From assembly GCF_004115265.2 (NCBI RefSeq), contig NC_046301.1, positions 39,892,714-39,956,713 on the forward strand: a stretch of DNA of 64,000 bases, read 5' to 3'. The position numbers were made by a program, and so were the translations under genes. This DNA is from Rhinolophus ferrumequinum. Taxonomy: Eukaryota; Chordata; Mammalia; Chiroptera; Rhinolophidae. A model generated the notes under the pieces. It did no database searches, was not told where the DNA came from, and saw only the letters and a program-made list of their open reading frames with translations. Below, piece by piece: positions 45,101-57,713 of this stretch (positions are counted from its first letter, which is position 1; the number at the start of each line of letters is the position of its first letter).

Positions 45101-48100
45101 GAGATGCACCATGCGCACCCCCAACTCACACTCCACTGTCAACGTCACGTCCTTGACTGCCTCGCCCTGGATATTGGTCGCGGTGCAGCGGTAAGTGCCC
45201 GAGAGTGCGCGAGTAATGGGACCCAGCAGGCCCAGTGCCAGCACCGCGCCGCCATCCAGTCGGGCGCAGTGCACCGAGGGCGCTGGGTTTCCGCGGGCAT
45301 CGCAACGCAGCGTCTGCTCTGGGCCCTCCGGCCACGTCCAGTTCCTGGGACAGTCCGAATCGTCCAACCGGGGGGCGTCTGCGGGCAGGGGTGTGAGATG
45401 CAGAGAGGCTACACGTGTACCATGAGAAAAGCCCCACTTCCATGACATGACCAGGGACCGGGTAGGTCCTTGGAGATCACGAGGAGGGAGGCAAGAGGTC
45501 AACTCACATAGGACGCGCAGTTCGGCGCTCTCGTTCTTGTTCAGGGTCTCCCCGTCCACCTCGAGGGTGGCGTCGCAGAAGAAGCCGCGTCTGTCGTCGT
45601 TCTCCGTGGTGTTTAGCTGAAGCTGGACGGGTCGCCCGGGGACCGCGGCTGGAACTCCGTCCAGTCTGACCAGAGCTCGGGCCTCCGCAGCACAAGTTAT
45701 TGTCACCATCTTCCCCTCGGGGACGCTGGGCTCGCTCAGGGTCAGGAGGGGCGCCGGGAAGCCTGGGGATGCGGTATTTGCCAGTAGTCTACTAACCACA
45801 CCCCTCCCGCGGTCAAGGCTGCCCCTCATCTGCGGGAAATCTCCTAGCGCGGGGGTCAAACCGTGAGTACCGCGCCCCGCCTCTCGGGCTACTCAGGCTC
45901 ACCCCAGGCCACACTCGCTTCCGGTGGCTCAGACTCAGCCTCTCCCACCATTCCGCTTCAGTCCTCCATCTTCCCCGCCACTTAGGAACTTTCGGGCCAC
46001 GCCCATTCCAATACTAAGGCCCGGTCCACTCACTGCCTAGCCTTCCAGTCCCTGTGGCTCCACCCTCGAGGCCCAGAGGTCCCGCTTCACCCGGTCTTAC
46101 TGTAGACAGTCACGTTCTCCCGGGTCTCGCGGCTCTCGCCCCCCAGGGTCACGATGCAGACCAGCTGCCTGGCGCCCTCCTGCTCTGCGCTAGCTGTGGC
46201 TGTGGCAGTGGCCATGAGCGCGTCCCCCTCGAGGGTGATATCAGGGTTCAGCCTCTGGTCCCCCAGCGCCAGGTAGACACCGGCCTCCGAGGCTGGAAAC
46301 AGCCCGTCCAGGGTGCAGTTCACGAGCCTTTCCGAGCCCACTTCCAAGAGCCGGGGGAAAGTGAGGCGCGGGAGGTCTGGAGACAGTGCTGAGAGTCGAA
46401 GAACAGAGCTTGAATTTATGTATTGAACACTCAATATATACTAAGCGCTTTACCGTGCACTATCTTATCCTACTATCCTCAAGGCACAGAGAGGAAAATA
46501 GCTTTTAGCTGGTGAGTGTTGGAGTAAGGATTAGAATTCAGTCTCTGCTTCCAAACTTCTTAAGGACCGGCCCGATCCCTCTGGGTCCCCTTCTCTCCGC
46601 AGCCACTCACCGAAGGTTCGGAGCTCTCTGGGGAACGAGCTGTTTTCAAACAGCCCCAGGCCGTGAGGTCGCAGGTCCAGTTCCGCGCGGCAAGAGAAAT
46701 TGGCTCCATGGTCCTCCCTCCGCGCCAGTACAGTGGCTGTCAGCACCGCGCCACGCGCTCGGGGTGGCTCCCCAGCAAAGCTGCGGCGGATCAGCTCCTG
46801 CGCGCCCCGCAGGAGGGTCAATGTGAGGCTCCCACGAGGCCCAGCACCGGGGACCCTACAGCTCAGGGTGAAGTTCTCGCCCACAGGCTGCCAGGTAGGC
46901 AGCGGCACCAGTTCTACACGATCCGGCCGCTCTGCAATGTGGGGAACCGTGGGAAAAGCTCAGCAGGACGTAGCGTGGAACCCAGGGGCCAACAGGGGAG
47001 GGCTTGGGGATCCAGGGGGTGGGGCCTGCAGGGGAGGACCCTGTGACCCAGAGGGCGGGACCTAAAAGGTAGGGAAAGTAGAGTGAGAGCGTGGTTGCTG
47101 AGAACTCACGAAAAGTGCGAATGAGCCCACGCGCCTGCAGTGTGCGCCGCGCGCAGCGGAAGAAGCAGACCGGCTGGGTCTCTGGCTCGCGGATGTCTAC
47201 CAGCTGCCGCGCCAGCCAACGCAAACCCCTCTGGGTCCCATTCCGGCGTAGCGAGGTCTCCAGGCCACCGCGCTCCGGCCGTGGGCAATTGGTGCTGCAA
47301 TTCAGCCACAGCGATCCCCCGCGCTCCACAAGCGCCACGCGGGGCTGTAGGTCTGCCCAGAAGGGCTCCTGCGCGACCGCTGCCCAGAGAAACGCGGGTT
47401 CAGCCCGCGGAGCCACCCCTGTGCCGAGTCAGGGATTCCCGGGGAATGAACAGAGGCCGCAGTAAGGAAAGAACTCAGAAGTTCCGCGTCCTGCCCAAGC
47501 CTCAGTTTTAGAGGCGCGTTCCCAGGGTGCAAACCTCAAGGGTGTTTCTGGGACGTGGCAGCGGAGAGCCCTGGTCTCCAAGGTGCCTATGGGGTGATGG
47601 GGAAGTATGGGGGTGTGGGGGAAGATGAAAGATGGGGTCTTCGACGCACACAGCAACGCTGGGAGGAGGGGGCCCCTGGTGGGGGAAGGGAAACGAACTG
47701 GTTCTCAGGATTCTCACCGGGAGAGGGGGAGACTGAGGTTGAGGCCAGGGCAAAGGGGAGATGAGGCTGAATCAAGGATAAGGGAGGACTCCAAACCCGG
47801 GTGAAGAACACGAAAAGAGGACGCGGGGCTGGACTCATGGAAGGAACCGCGGGAACATCGAGGGACTCGGTTGCCAAGGCTCCAGGTGGAGCGAGAACAG
47901 CGCCTCTGAATCACAGCTGTGGGGGAGATCGGGTCTTCGTGGGCCGCGAGAGGGAAAGATGCCAGTCCGTGGACCATGGTGCATAGCAGAGCGTGAGGAG
48001 GTACCCCGGGAGGGAACAAGGGCGACATGGAGTCTCCGGGGTGCGAGGTTGAGTGCGGAAGAGCACCCAGGATCTTAAAGGGTGTAAGGTGTATGTTGGG

Positions 48101-48313
48101 GAAGAGAGAGAAGAAAGCCCAAGGCTCAAGGTGGGGGCAGAAGCGTGGGAGCCGAGCGAGGGCGGAGCCGGGAGGGGCATGTGGTCGCTTCTCAGCTCCA
48201 GAAACCCCCTCTCTGTCCACCCGGAACAGCGACGGGCTCTTACCTGTGAGGCCGAAGAACCCCAGGCCCAGGGCAGCCCAGAGGCTGAGCAGCGCCCGGC
48301 GCAGCCCTGGCAT
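42113..48313 (-). CDS. ICAM5: Intercellular adhesion molecule 5, telencephalin (11 exons, 917 aa)
   Basis: ICAM-5 is a dendritic adhesion glycoprotein of forebrain neurons that binds LFA-1 and beta-1 integrin and restrains spine maturation. Exons in gene order: 48313-48244, 47379-47110, 46931-46611, 46388-46101, 45762-45508, 45378-45130, 44643-44401, 44312-44034, 43952-43716, 43289-43023, 42387-42113 (TGA); total 2754 nt. Every junction is phase 1. Exon 1 is the signal peptide (MPGLRRALL). Exons 2-10 encode nine Ig domains; D1 has LNCSTNC and the integrin-contact LETSLRRN. Domains 5-8 share a CP..WTW(P/V)EG..-type start. Exon 11 has the membrane helix ([15 protein letters not shown]...) and an acidic, Gly-rich tail ending VFAIQLTSA, as in human. 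The signal peptide lacks three residues found in human (MPGPSPG). The G-rich tail repeats are slightly shorter than in human. Confidence 0.97.
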
Positions 48314-49842
48314 CGCCGCCGCAGGGGAAACACAGGAGGTGATGGGAGCGCGAGCGCTGAGCTGGGCTCGAGGACCGCGCGGCGCGGCGCCGCGGGTGGG
48401 GTGTGGAGGAGGCAGAGTTGCGCTCAGGGATTGGTTTAACGTTGGTAACTTGGTTTCCAAGGAGGGGGCGGTGGCAGAGGAGGCGGGGAAGCGGGAGGGC
48501 GAGCGTGCACCAAGCTCCCGGCCTCGGTGAAGGCGTCCTGGCAGGAGCAAGCGACCCCCGGGGTCTACGTGGAGGCCTGCCCAATCTCCCGAAGCCTTCT
48601 GGAGGCGGCCGCGCGCTCCCGCGTCATCCCGGGCGGTGACGCGGAGGTCGGGGGTATGCTGGATTGTCCTCAAACCCCCACTCCACTCCTAGCGTACTTG
48701 CTGTGATAATAAGCTGGACTCGGAGCTCCGCCTCCATATTTAGCCCTTCCCACCAACGCCCCCTGAGGCAGGGATCGATTTGGTATGCGCTGGATGGTGT
48801 AGGTACAGTTCTAGGGATGGGTGTGGATGCCTCCTTCATAGATCCTTCCCCTTTTGACCCCGGGGAGCTGAGGGTTACTGCCCTGCCGCTAGTCCCCCTC
48901 CCGCTCCGCCCCCGCACGCGACAGAGGGGGCGGGGACCAAAGTGCCAATGAGTCGGGAACACGTGTGAGTGCGCGCAGCGTTCGCGGGAGTCTAAATTAG
49001 GGTCGGCTCGGCTCCGTCTGTATTTACCCAGCGTGCAGCGGGCACGTGTCTACTCTGTGTGTGCGAGCGCAAGCCGCGGAAGAACGCCCTTGAGTCCACT
49101 TTCCGCACGGCGGGTGGGAACCCTGGACCATGCAGGCCCAGCAGGCATTCAGTGCGGACCCAGATTCTGTGTCCAAGCGAGACCAAGAGACCAACTGTGA
49201 CACTTTTGACCCAGCATCTGGGCTCCAAGCTTTGACACCCTTATGTGCCCACCAGGCTGGATAACTATCAGGACGTTGCCAGGACGCAAGTCTGTGCCAC
49301 CCCACGTGGATCATCTGATTGCTCTTACTTCGCAGTCACCACATTGGTACCTATTCTGCCTATCCACGTTCCTCAGTATGTCCATGTTCCTCAGTATGTC
49401 CCGCCCACTTGTGCTCTTCACTCCGGCGCTAACAAGTGAATTATGGGGATCAGTTCTCGTCACACCCTTGTGCTCCAGGAAAAGTGCAGGATCAAAAGTA
49501 GAAAGGAAGGGGGGGATGGGAAAGGAAACGTAATATCCAATCAGGTGATAGCGGCGGAGCCAATCAGGAAAAGCCATATAGTGAAGGCGCCCGCCCACAG
49601 CCCAAGGCCTTCCAGTGCCTTTGCTTTGCCCATCTGCACCGCACTGATAATAGCCACAGGACAGGTGTGTATTACTACACCGGCTAGCAATGCAGAGGGA
49701 TTGGGACTCTGAACCAGAGTGAGGAAACCTCAGGTGCCCTCAAGGAGACAAGGAACTTGGAGAAAGTGCGACAAGGCCAAAAAAGACCACTTCTCGGAGG
49801 CAGTGTACTGTTGGGGGACCTTTAGATGGAACAGAGGTCGGC
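48314..49842 (-). other. ICAM5 upstream region / ICAM5-ICAM4 spacer
   Basis: CpG-rich for about 350 bp upstream of the ICAM5 ATG (48314-48660), with GGGGGCGG and GCGGCGCCGCG stretches and no TATA box at the expected spacing; this is probably the ICAM5 promoter. A second GC-rich patch lies at 48890-49100. The rest to the ICAM4 poly(A) signal shows no gene. The imperfect repeat CAGTATGTCC...CAGTATGTCC sits near 49373-49402. Confidence 0.5.
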
Positions 49843-49848
49843 TTTATT
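49843..49848 (-). promoter_or_regulatory. ICAM4: ICAM4 poly(A) signal (AATAAA)
   Basis: AATAAA on the minus strand, 73 bases after the ICAM4 stop, giving a short 3' UTR. Confidence 0.85.
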
Positions 49849-49920
49849 GATCCAGGCAGGGTTCCCCAAAGTAGTCCAGATTCCTTTTTGCTCAGGCTCA
49901 ACTGGCATGGACCACCCCTT

Positions 49921-50993
49921 CTACGGCCGGGACTGCATCAATAGGTACTTTCGCAGGTAGGCAGCCCCTACGATGAGAAGGATCCCCACAAGGGCTGCGA
50001 TGGAGGTGGAAGCCAAGGGATTGGACGCGGGGCTCCAAGCTGGGGACAGGAAGTGAGAATTAGGAACCGAGCACTTGGAGGTGTGACGACCCTCATGGAG
50101 CTCAAGCTTGGCACGAACAGCCTCCGGGGATCATAACCCTTCCCCACCCCTCCTCAAGTCCCCAGAATCACAAGGGTGCCTCACCGAAGATTGTCATGGG
50201 TGCGGAGCTGCTGCGGACCACCAGGCCGTCAAGATTGAGGCGCGCGTGGCAGGTCACCGGCTGCCAGAGGTCGCAGGGCCTGGCCAAGTACTCATATGTC
50301 AGCGTCACGTTGGCCAGATCCAGGCCCGTGAAGCGCTTGAGGTTCTCAGAATAGATGACCCGGCCGCCGTGCCGCAGAGTCACCACTAGGAAGCCCACGG
50401 GGAATACATGCGTCACGTGGCAGCGCAGAGTGTACTTACCGTCCTCTAAGACCGGAGGCTCCAGGATCACGCTGTGTGGCGGTTCTAAAGCAAGAGGGGG
50501 CCGCTGAGCAAGGTCCGCGGGCGCCCCCTAGCGCGACTGTCAACCGCCCCATTTCTGTCCCCCCCCTCATCCCGCCGGGTCTGAGCCCCTTTCCCTCACT
50601 ATAGGCGTTGATCCTGGCCGTGGCACCCTGCGTTATTCCTGCGCAGGTGACGTAGCAGTGCACGTCGGAGCTCCAGGCCCTCACATCCAGCAGCTGGAAG
50701 GATACCCAGTTGGACCCTTTGAGCGTCTTGCCTCGCTGCAGTCCAGTATGGAGCCTGGGGCCCTCCGGTAGGGGGCAGCTGCTGCTGCAGTTGAGCCACA
50801 CCGAACTCCCGGGCTGCACGGCCTTGAACGTGGGGCTTATGCGGACCCAGAACGGCGCTTCGGTCTCCGAGGACACGGGAGAATTGTCTCCTGGGCCTTG
50901 CGCCCACACAGCCCGACGCCTCCGCGCGCTCCCACCTTCCTGGTAGGCAGCCGCCAGCAAAACCAGCAGCGAGAGGGGGAGCAGAAACCTCAT
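49921..50993 (-). CDS. ICAM4: Intercellular adhesion molecule 4, Landsteiner-Wiener glycoprotein (3 exons, 270 aa)
   Basis: ICAM-4 is the erythroid LW blood-group protein, a ligand of beta-2 integrins and several other integrins. Exons: 50993-50600, 50484-50185, 50039-49921 (TAG); total 813 nt, phase-1 junctions. Residues 1-22 are a signal peptide (MRFLLPLSLLVLLAAA). D1 (PFWVRISP...) has LNCSSSC and CYVTCAG Cys pairs; D2 starts PPHSVILEPP and has LRCHV...VTCHA. A single membrane helix (SIAALVGILLIVGAAYL) and a tail of about 10 residues follow. Where ICAM-1, -3 and -5 have LETxL, ICAM-4 has LHTGL (LRTPL in human), so the usual acidic integrin contact is absent, as is known for this member. An in-frame upstream ATG at 51035 is less likely because it would bury the signal peptide. 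Confidence 0.95.
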
Positions 50994-51124
50994 GGCAAGC
51001 AGCCCGAACTGAGGGACAGGGCTCCAGAAAGCCAAGGCTGGCTCTGGAGATAAGGAGGAAGGAAGCCCCTCCTCCTCAGCCCCACCCGAGACAGGCTTGC
51101 TTCCAGAGGGCGCAGAAGCCCTGC

Positions 51125-51134
51125 AATATATATA
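51125..51134 (-). promoter_or_regulatory. ICAM4: Candidate ICAM4 TATA-like element
   Basis: A TATATATATT tract on the minus strand about 130 bases upstream of the ICAM4 start codon. Position and sequence would allow TATA function, but no supporting erythroid motif was confirmed. Confidence 0.35.
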
Positions 51135-51192
51135 CCCACAATGGGATTCCAGACCCCATTATAAACCAATGTCCATGTGTTTTTGCCAGAGA

Positions 51193-51599
51193 GGAATCTT
51201 TAATTTTTTACCCCCTTCTTCCGCCTACCCCGCCCCCCACTCCAGTTGAAGCCTTTGTTTCTCAGTCTATTGTAGGACACAGCTCCCTGACCCATGCTGG
51301 TATTATGAGCCTTGAGCTCCCCCACAGCTGAGGTAGTTGGTCGTCAGTCTGCTGCTCCCAGCAGCTCATGGCAGCTCTCGCTGGCTGCTGGCCGCTCACG
51401 CTGGCCACCAGCCGCTCATGGTAGCTCACAGCAGCTCACGCCAACCTCTAGCTGCTCACGGCAGCCCAGCTCCTGGGAGAGCTGTTGTTTACAATCATAG
51501 GTGTAGAGGGCGCAGGTCACTGGCCCACGTGAGAATCAAAATGGCGACCTTGGCTTTAGGAGCGCGGCACTCCCACCACCTGAACCACCGGGCTGGCCC
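51193..51599 (-). mobile_element. Composite bat SINE (long form, GC-rich centre)
   Basis: The minus-strand copy of the type found at 8058-8518. The head lies at about 51560-51599 (GGGCCAGCCCGGTGGTTCAGG when complemented), the centre has GCTCA/GGCAGC repeats at 51360-51460, and a T-rich left end marks the tail. It fills much of the ICAM4-ICAM1 spacer. Confidence 0.8.
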
Positions 51600-51804
51600 T
51601 CTTTACTCTTTATTCTCACTGGCATCTCAGAAGGTCCTAATAAATTCAGATTTGGATTAGGGCCCCAGGGTTGGGCCTCAAACTGCAGCCTTTTCTTGCG
51701 GGAAGAAGTGGGAAGACAGGGCTGTGGTAGAGTGGCTAGAAAGTGTTCCATCTGGACTTGACACCTCACCTCAACTCACACAAGGCTGGGCCAAATGAAA
51801 AAGC

Positions 51805-51810
51805 TTTATT
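51805..51810 (-). promoter_or_regulatory. ICAM1: ICAM1 poly(A) signal (AATAAA)
   Basis: AATAAAGCTTT on the minus strand matches the end of the human ICAM1 mRNA as I recall it. It sets a 3' UTR of about 1.57 kb from the stop at 53367. Confidence 0.85.
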
Positions 51811-51899
51811 AGCACAAGGGAGGGGTTTCTGGAGTTGGGAGTCCTCTGAGGCCTCTCCTCCCCATTGCCTGAAGGGCCCTCATCACTGCAAGTATTTGG

Positions 51900-52345
51900 A
51901 GCTGCTAGAGTTCTGTTCTTGCGTGGTGTGGGCACAGAGCCAGGAGTACAGTTTCCAGGCTCTCGGCCTCACGTGGAAAGGTGCTGGCTCAGGTAGTAAA
52001 TGGCCTTCAACTGTGATTGGATGGCCATCAGCTGTGGCTAGTTGGCTGTCAGCTGTAACCAGTGAGCCATTGGCCACTAATATAACTGCTGTGGCTACGC
52101 TAGCAGCAAATGGGGGCTGGCAAGAAGATGGTGGCTGGAAAGCGCGGATTGCAGTTAGCACAGCTGAGTGAGGGTTGCGGATTGCAGAGAAGTGGATGAC
52201 AGTTGCGGATAGTGTGGCTCCTGCTTCCTGTATCTCCAACCCAGCCACCAGCAAGAATATAGTGGTATGACTTCTCCATCTATGGCTCCGTGGATGTTTT
52301 TGGCCTCACCATATTCTGTGTTCTTGTGTGGGGAGCGGGACCAGA
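51900..52345. mobile_element. Candidate LTR-like dispersed insertion inside ICAM1 3' UTR
   Basis: A block rich in internal near-repeats (GGCCATCAGCTGTG / GGCTGTCAGCTGTAA, 52020-52070; GCGGATTGCAG twice, 52141-52187). It is unlike the surrounding UTR, with the similar phrases TTCTGTTCTTGCGTGG and TTCTGTGTTCTTGTGTGG near its two ends. I read it as a fossil retroviral-type LTR fragment without genes, but the family and exact ends are uncertain. Confidence 0.4.
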
Positions 52346-52847
52346 GACCCTGCATGACACTCTGGCGTGACACATGGTCCCAATGAGATGGAAACAGGTA
52401 GGACAAAGCAGGGGCACACAGGGGTTGGGCCTAGTTTCATGAGACTCCATGGTTTAGCTGCCAGGGACTGGGGACTTATGTTTAGGCATGCCATCAAGTG
52501 TCATTGTGAGCACTAGCAGAGATGTATATGGGTGGAGAGATGGCTCACAGAGGTCAGCATCAGTGCTGGAGGCTAAGGGCTCCATGGGTCGTCCCTGGGC
52601 ATGTCACCAGCAACATGCAAACCATGTTGCATTGCTTGTACCCTTCTGGGGGAAAGCAGTTTGGCCAATGGAGTGGGAAACTCCATCCTACTTAACCTTT
52701 TTGCCACATACTGCAATGCAATGCACAGCCAATACAACTGTACCTGGCATCCCTGAATGAGATTAGACTTGAGAGCTCCCTGAGGGCCGGAACCTCTGAA
52801 CCTCTGTTTGTCTTGTTAACCATTCTATTCCACATAAAAGGAACTAA

Positions 52848-52879
52848 TAAATATCTGATAAAAGAACAAATGAATAAAT
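52848..52879 (-). promoter_or_regulatory. ICAM1: AU-rich ATTTA motifs in ICAM1 3' UTR
   Basis: Two TATTTATT-type motifs on the minus strand (52852-52848 and 52879-52875). Such motifs mark labile cytokine-induced mRNAs, and human ICAM1 mRNA is controlled this way. The segment may itself derive from an old L2/MIR tail. Confidence 0.5.
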
Positions 52880-53366
52880 ATGTTATCACCGAGAGTTGGA
52901 AACAGTCAGTGGACCGCACTGTAAGAGCTGGCACCTGTCAGAGGAAGTATGGGATTTGTGTTTCAGTGCTGCCCATGTTTGGGCAGGGCTACTTCTTAGC
53001 ACTGTAGGACCTCAGCACACACAGTAGGGGGTGTTTTTCAATGTTTCCCAAATGGATGTCTCCATGTTGGAGGTATGGGTCTCCATCACTCCCCTTCTGA
53101 CCAGGTCAGCCTTTGATATCTCTCACAGTCATGTCCTGAGTCTTGCCCCCCAGTCGTGGCTCAGTCCTGTGGCTACAGGTCAGGTGGGATGCCTGGGAGT
53201 CCTCAGTGCGCAGATGCCACAACCCCAAATGCTGTGTGTATCCTAACCGAGGCCTGTATCCTGTCCTCTGGCATTCTCGGAAGGCAGGTACAGCTGAATA
53301 GCATATGTCCGCCTCTGTTCAATGTGGCACTGCTGCCACTGGTGGAGGCCCTGTCCTACGACAGCT

Positions 53367-56300
53367 TCAGGGTGGCGTGTTCAGCTTCATGGCATTTGCC
53401 TCCCGGGCCTTCTGTAACTTGTATTCCCGGATCTTCCGCTGGCGGTTATAAAGGTAAGCGGCTGTGCACACGGAGATCAAAGTGACAGCAGCTGCCACCA
53501 GAATGATGGTGACCACTTGATTCGAGTTGTCTGTGAGAAGAATAGGAAGAAGTGAGGGTTGGACCAGGCTTATTGCCCCTCCCCTGCCCAGCCCTGAACA
53601 CCCACACACTCACAGGTCACATTCACGACCACTTCACGGGTGACTTCACCCTGAAAGCCCATGGCCTGACACATGTAGGTGCCCGAAATCTGCCGCTTGA
53701 CAAGTATCTGTTTCCTGATGGGAAGTGAACTCCCATTCCCCCCTTTCCGGCGACAGACCACCTTGGGGGGTGGGTTTCCCCTAGCCTCGCACTTCAGGGT
53801 CTCCTGGGAGCCTTCCTGCCATGTCCAGTTTCTTGGGCAATCACTCTCTTCTAGTCGGGGGCCATCTGGAGAAACACCGCAAGATGAAGGACAGGTCAGG
53901 GAGCAGGACACCCCCTCACCACCTAGGACTGGAGGACTTAGGTAGGAACTCAAGGGGGAGGCCACCAGGATGGGGGCAGGGGTGGGCACCGGAGGTCAGA
54001 AGCTCATGAGGTTTTAGGCTCAGCCTTAGAGGTTAGGGGTCATTGTCCAGCGGCCTCACTCACACAAAACACGGAGCTCCTGGGTCGTGTTCTTGCGCAG
54101 CACCGTCCCAGCCACCTCCAGGGCAGCAGAGCACAAGAAGATGCGCCCGTCGTCGTTGGAAGTGGCGTTCAGCAGAAATTGGGCACTTGGGCCTGGAGGC
54201 CCAGCTGGGGCCCCTTGCAGCGTCACCACAGCTCCAGCACAGGCCTTGCACTCCACACTCACCACAGTCCCCTCGGAGACATTAGGCGGGCTCAGGGTCA
54301 GGATGGGAGCAGGGAAGCCTAGAGACAGGGCACAGAGTGAGCCCCGCTCCTAGTGCTGGCCACACCCCTCAACCCCCCGGTCTCTACTTACTGTAGATGG
54401 TCACATTCTCCAATGTCCACTGGCTCTGGTTTCCCAGAGTCACTGTACACGTCAGCTGCTGGGTGCCCTCTTCCTCTGTGTTCGCTTTGATGTAAGCCGT
54501 AGCCAAGAGAGAGTCCTTGTTGTACTCAACTGTGGTTTCCAGCCTATGGTCCTCTAGCACCAGGTGGACTTGGGCCTCTGAAGCAGGGAACAGCCCATCC
54601 AGGGTGCAGTTCACGTGCTGCTGTGTACCCACTTCCATGATCCGGGGGCTCACAAGGTGTGGGTGGGTCTTTGGCAGGACTGGTGAGAGAGGGTGGGTAT
54701 GAACAGAGAGGAGGCTAAAGCCCTTTCCTGGGGCATTTTCAATCTATCACCTGGAGCTCCTCTTTGCGGGAGGCTCTGTGGCCTGGATCACCCCTGCCCC
54801 AGGACACTTGCACCCCTTACCCCAGGTCACAGCTTTCTCAGAAGGTCCTGTGACTTGGGTACCCCATCCCCCAACATCCACCCCAGTGGCCAAGAACATG
54901 CTCTTCAGAAGCCTTTGCAATCTAAGTCGCCACGTTCTCAGTATCCTCATGGCCACTGGCCCCTCCTTTCCAAGAACCCCTCACTCCAAGCCAGAACACC
55001 ATGTGAGCCTGTCTCCTGCAAGCTCCCCAATGCCTCACCGAAGGTTCGGAGCTGCCTGGGGACTGAACTGTTCTGGAACAGTCCCCGGTTTTTGGGCCGA
55101 AGGTCCAGTTCCGTGCGGCAAGAGAAGTTGGCGCCGTGGTCGCCTCTGCTGGCCAGCAACGTGAACTCAGCGGTTTCCCCCTCTGCTAGCTGCCGACTCA
55201 GCTCTTCCTCCCCGCGGAGCAGCAACACAGAGAGGTTGGTCCGGGGCGCCCCTCCTTCCACCTCGCAGCGCAGGGTGAGGTCTTCACCTACGGGCTGCCA
55301 GGGGGGCAGGGGTGCCAGCTCCACACGCTTTGGTAACGCTGGAGGGAGGAAAGGGAGTGTCCTGTGAGCTGGACAGGACACCTGCCAGCAGGGGACACTG
55401 GGGCACCAGCAGCACCTGTCCAAAGTGACCTTACCACTCTCCCCAAAACACACCCCAAACTACCTAGCCAGACAAGAATGTTAAGTGCTACAGGTGAGAA
55501 GTCCCCAACTGGTTGTGAAGAGGGCAAGGACCTCACCACTCTCCCCAAAACACACCCCAAACTACCTAGCCAGACAAGAATGTTAAGTGCTACAGGTGAG
55601 AAGTCCCCAACTGGTTGTGAAGAGGGCAAAATAATTCTTTATTCACTGCAGCATCTAAGAGTGAAAAGTGGAAGAGAACCTCAGAGCCTGTCACCAGGTA
55701 TCCTGTGAAATAAACAGTACATTTCAGCTACGCAGTCCACTAGAGATTGTTTTTAAAAAGACTCTGCTCCCCCTTCTTCTATCTTGGCCTTATTTTTCTC
55801 CGTAACACCCTTCACCCTCTGACATACAACATCATCTACTCAGTAAAATTATTTCTCCTCCATTTCCCCCCTGGAATGTCAGCTCAGGAGGTCAGGGATC
55901 TTTATCTGCTTTGTGTCCTGGGGTGTTGTTGGCAAAGGATAAGGTTGAGCCACCAACACTGATTTGAGGCCTTTAAGGAATTCGCTTTTATGAGAAAGAA
56001 GTTCCCAAACGTGCTGTGCAATCCCCTGAAATGTTAACAATATAAGAACAATCCACAGACGCTCAAAACACAACTCTGAATAGCCCCTGAAAACATAACC
56101 CACGGTCTTGGTTTTTGCAGGCCGCGGTCTCCATTCTGCACAAGGTAACAGAATTCCAGGTCTGGATTGCCAGTGAAAATTTATAGCAGAGCCCTGATGA
56201 GTTATGACTTAGCACTGAGACCCCCTAGACTCCCCAAAAAGCGGTCTTGAGGACACCCAGTTCCCTTCTCAGGAGGCCCTGAAATGTCACTCAGCAATGC

Positions 56301-57654
56301 TATTAGTGTCTGGACATGGTCCCTAGCTTTTCTGCTTCTTTGCTATAAGCTGTTGGTGAGTGACTGCCTCTGGAATAGTCCCAGCCCTCGGGGCTGCAGA
56401 AACAGATCCTCAGTTTCCTGAGCTGTAAAGTGGGGCTATTGGAGGCAGGATTATTATTAATCCATTTAAGAGGTTGAGAAAGTGAGTATAAATGGACATG
56501 ATGTTTCCTTTTAGGGAGATGAAAATGTTTTAAGATTAGATTGTGGTGATAGTTGTACAACTCTATAAATACACTAAAATTCATTGAATTATACACTTCA
56601 AAGCTGTTAAAAGGCTGAAAAAACCCTCAGACATCCAGCTGTGACCTCTAATCACCTGCTGCAAACCCCAACTTAGCCAAAGGCCCCCTCGAACCTCAGC
56701 CCCCACATCTTAGAGCCCAGCTCCTTTCCCTGAAGGCCAGACTGATGGAGGATGTCTGTTTGACCAGAAGGTCCTCTTGACCCTCGACCTTTAGTACCTC
56801 ACAAAGTCCTGGTCACTCATCTGCCCCTCCCTTCCTCTACACAGCCACTGCTCACAACACCTGTGCCCTGGACAAGACCTCGGCCAACTGCTCTCTCAAT
56901 TCCTGTAAGTCTAGCTTTCTGCTGTCTAGATCCCCTGGCCTGCTCACACTCCCATCCATGGCTCCCTAGCACCCTGAGGAGAAGGTCCCAACTTCAACTC
57001 CAGCCTCACCAATCTGGTGACGTTCAGCCCGTCCTGCCCTCCCAATCCTAGATCAGCATCTTTCCCCACTCCAAACCTTTGCCCAGGCTGTTCCCTCTGC
57101 CCAGAATGCCTATCCACCAATTCCTACACGTCCTTCAAGGCCCAGTTACCTCCTGCAGGAATGACCACTGTCACCTTTTGAGAGAAAGCATAGCCACCCA
57201 GGGATGCCCTTCATCTTCATACTGGGGGTGAGGCAGGACCAAGCTAGAGTCTCTCCTAGGTCACACCCATGGCTACTGTGTGCCAGCTATCTGCTTCATT
57301 TCACAGAGGTGGAAATTAAGGAAAGTCCGGTGCCCAAAGTCACAGAAGGAGAAAGTGGCAGAGCCAGAACTCACACCTGGAGTGCTGGGCTTTCAACTGT
57401 CAGGTTGAGCTATGAAAGGGCCTTCCAGGAAATTTCCCTGGGGTTTTCAGAGACCACCAGGAATGTCTGGGGACTTTCCTCACCTGGCCAACTCTCATTG
57501 TGTCATTATACTCGTCCCACGAGGTCTCGTGTGAGAGTCAATTGAGGAGCTATGTCCCGTACAGTCACCCAGTTAGTAAGAGCCATGCTGGGACTGGAAC
57601 CCACGGCTGTCTAATCCCAAAGCCAGTTGGCCAGTTCATTTGTTCTTTCCCTTT

Positions 57655-57713
<59 letters not shown>

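Noticed and set aside
50994-51035. Upstream in-frame ATG for ICAM4
   Set aside because: It would add 14 residues ahead of a clear signal peptide; the downstream ATG (MRFLLPLSLL) matches the family start.
55433-55629. CRISPR-like or satellite array
   Set aside because: Only two adjacent copies without spacers, in a mammalian intron; a simple tandem duplication explains it.
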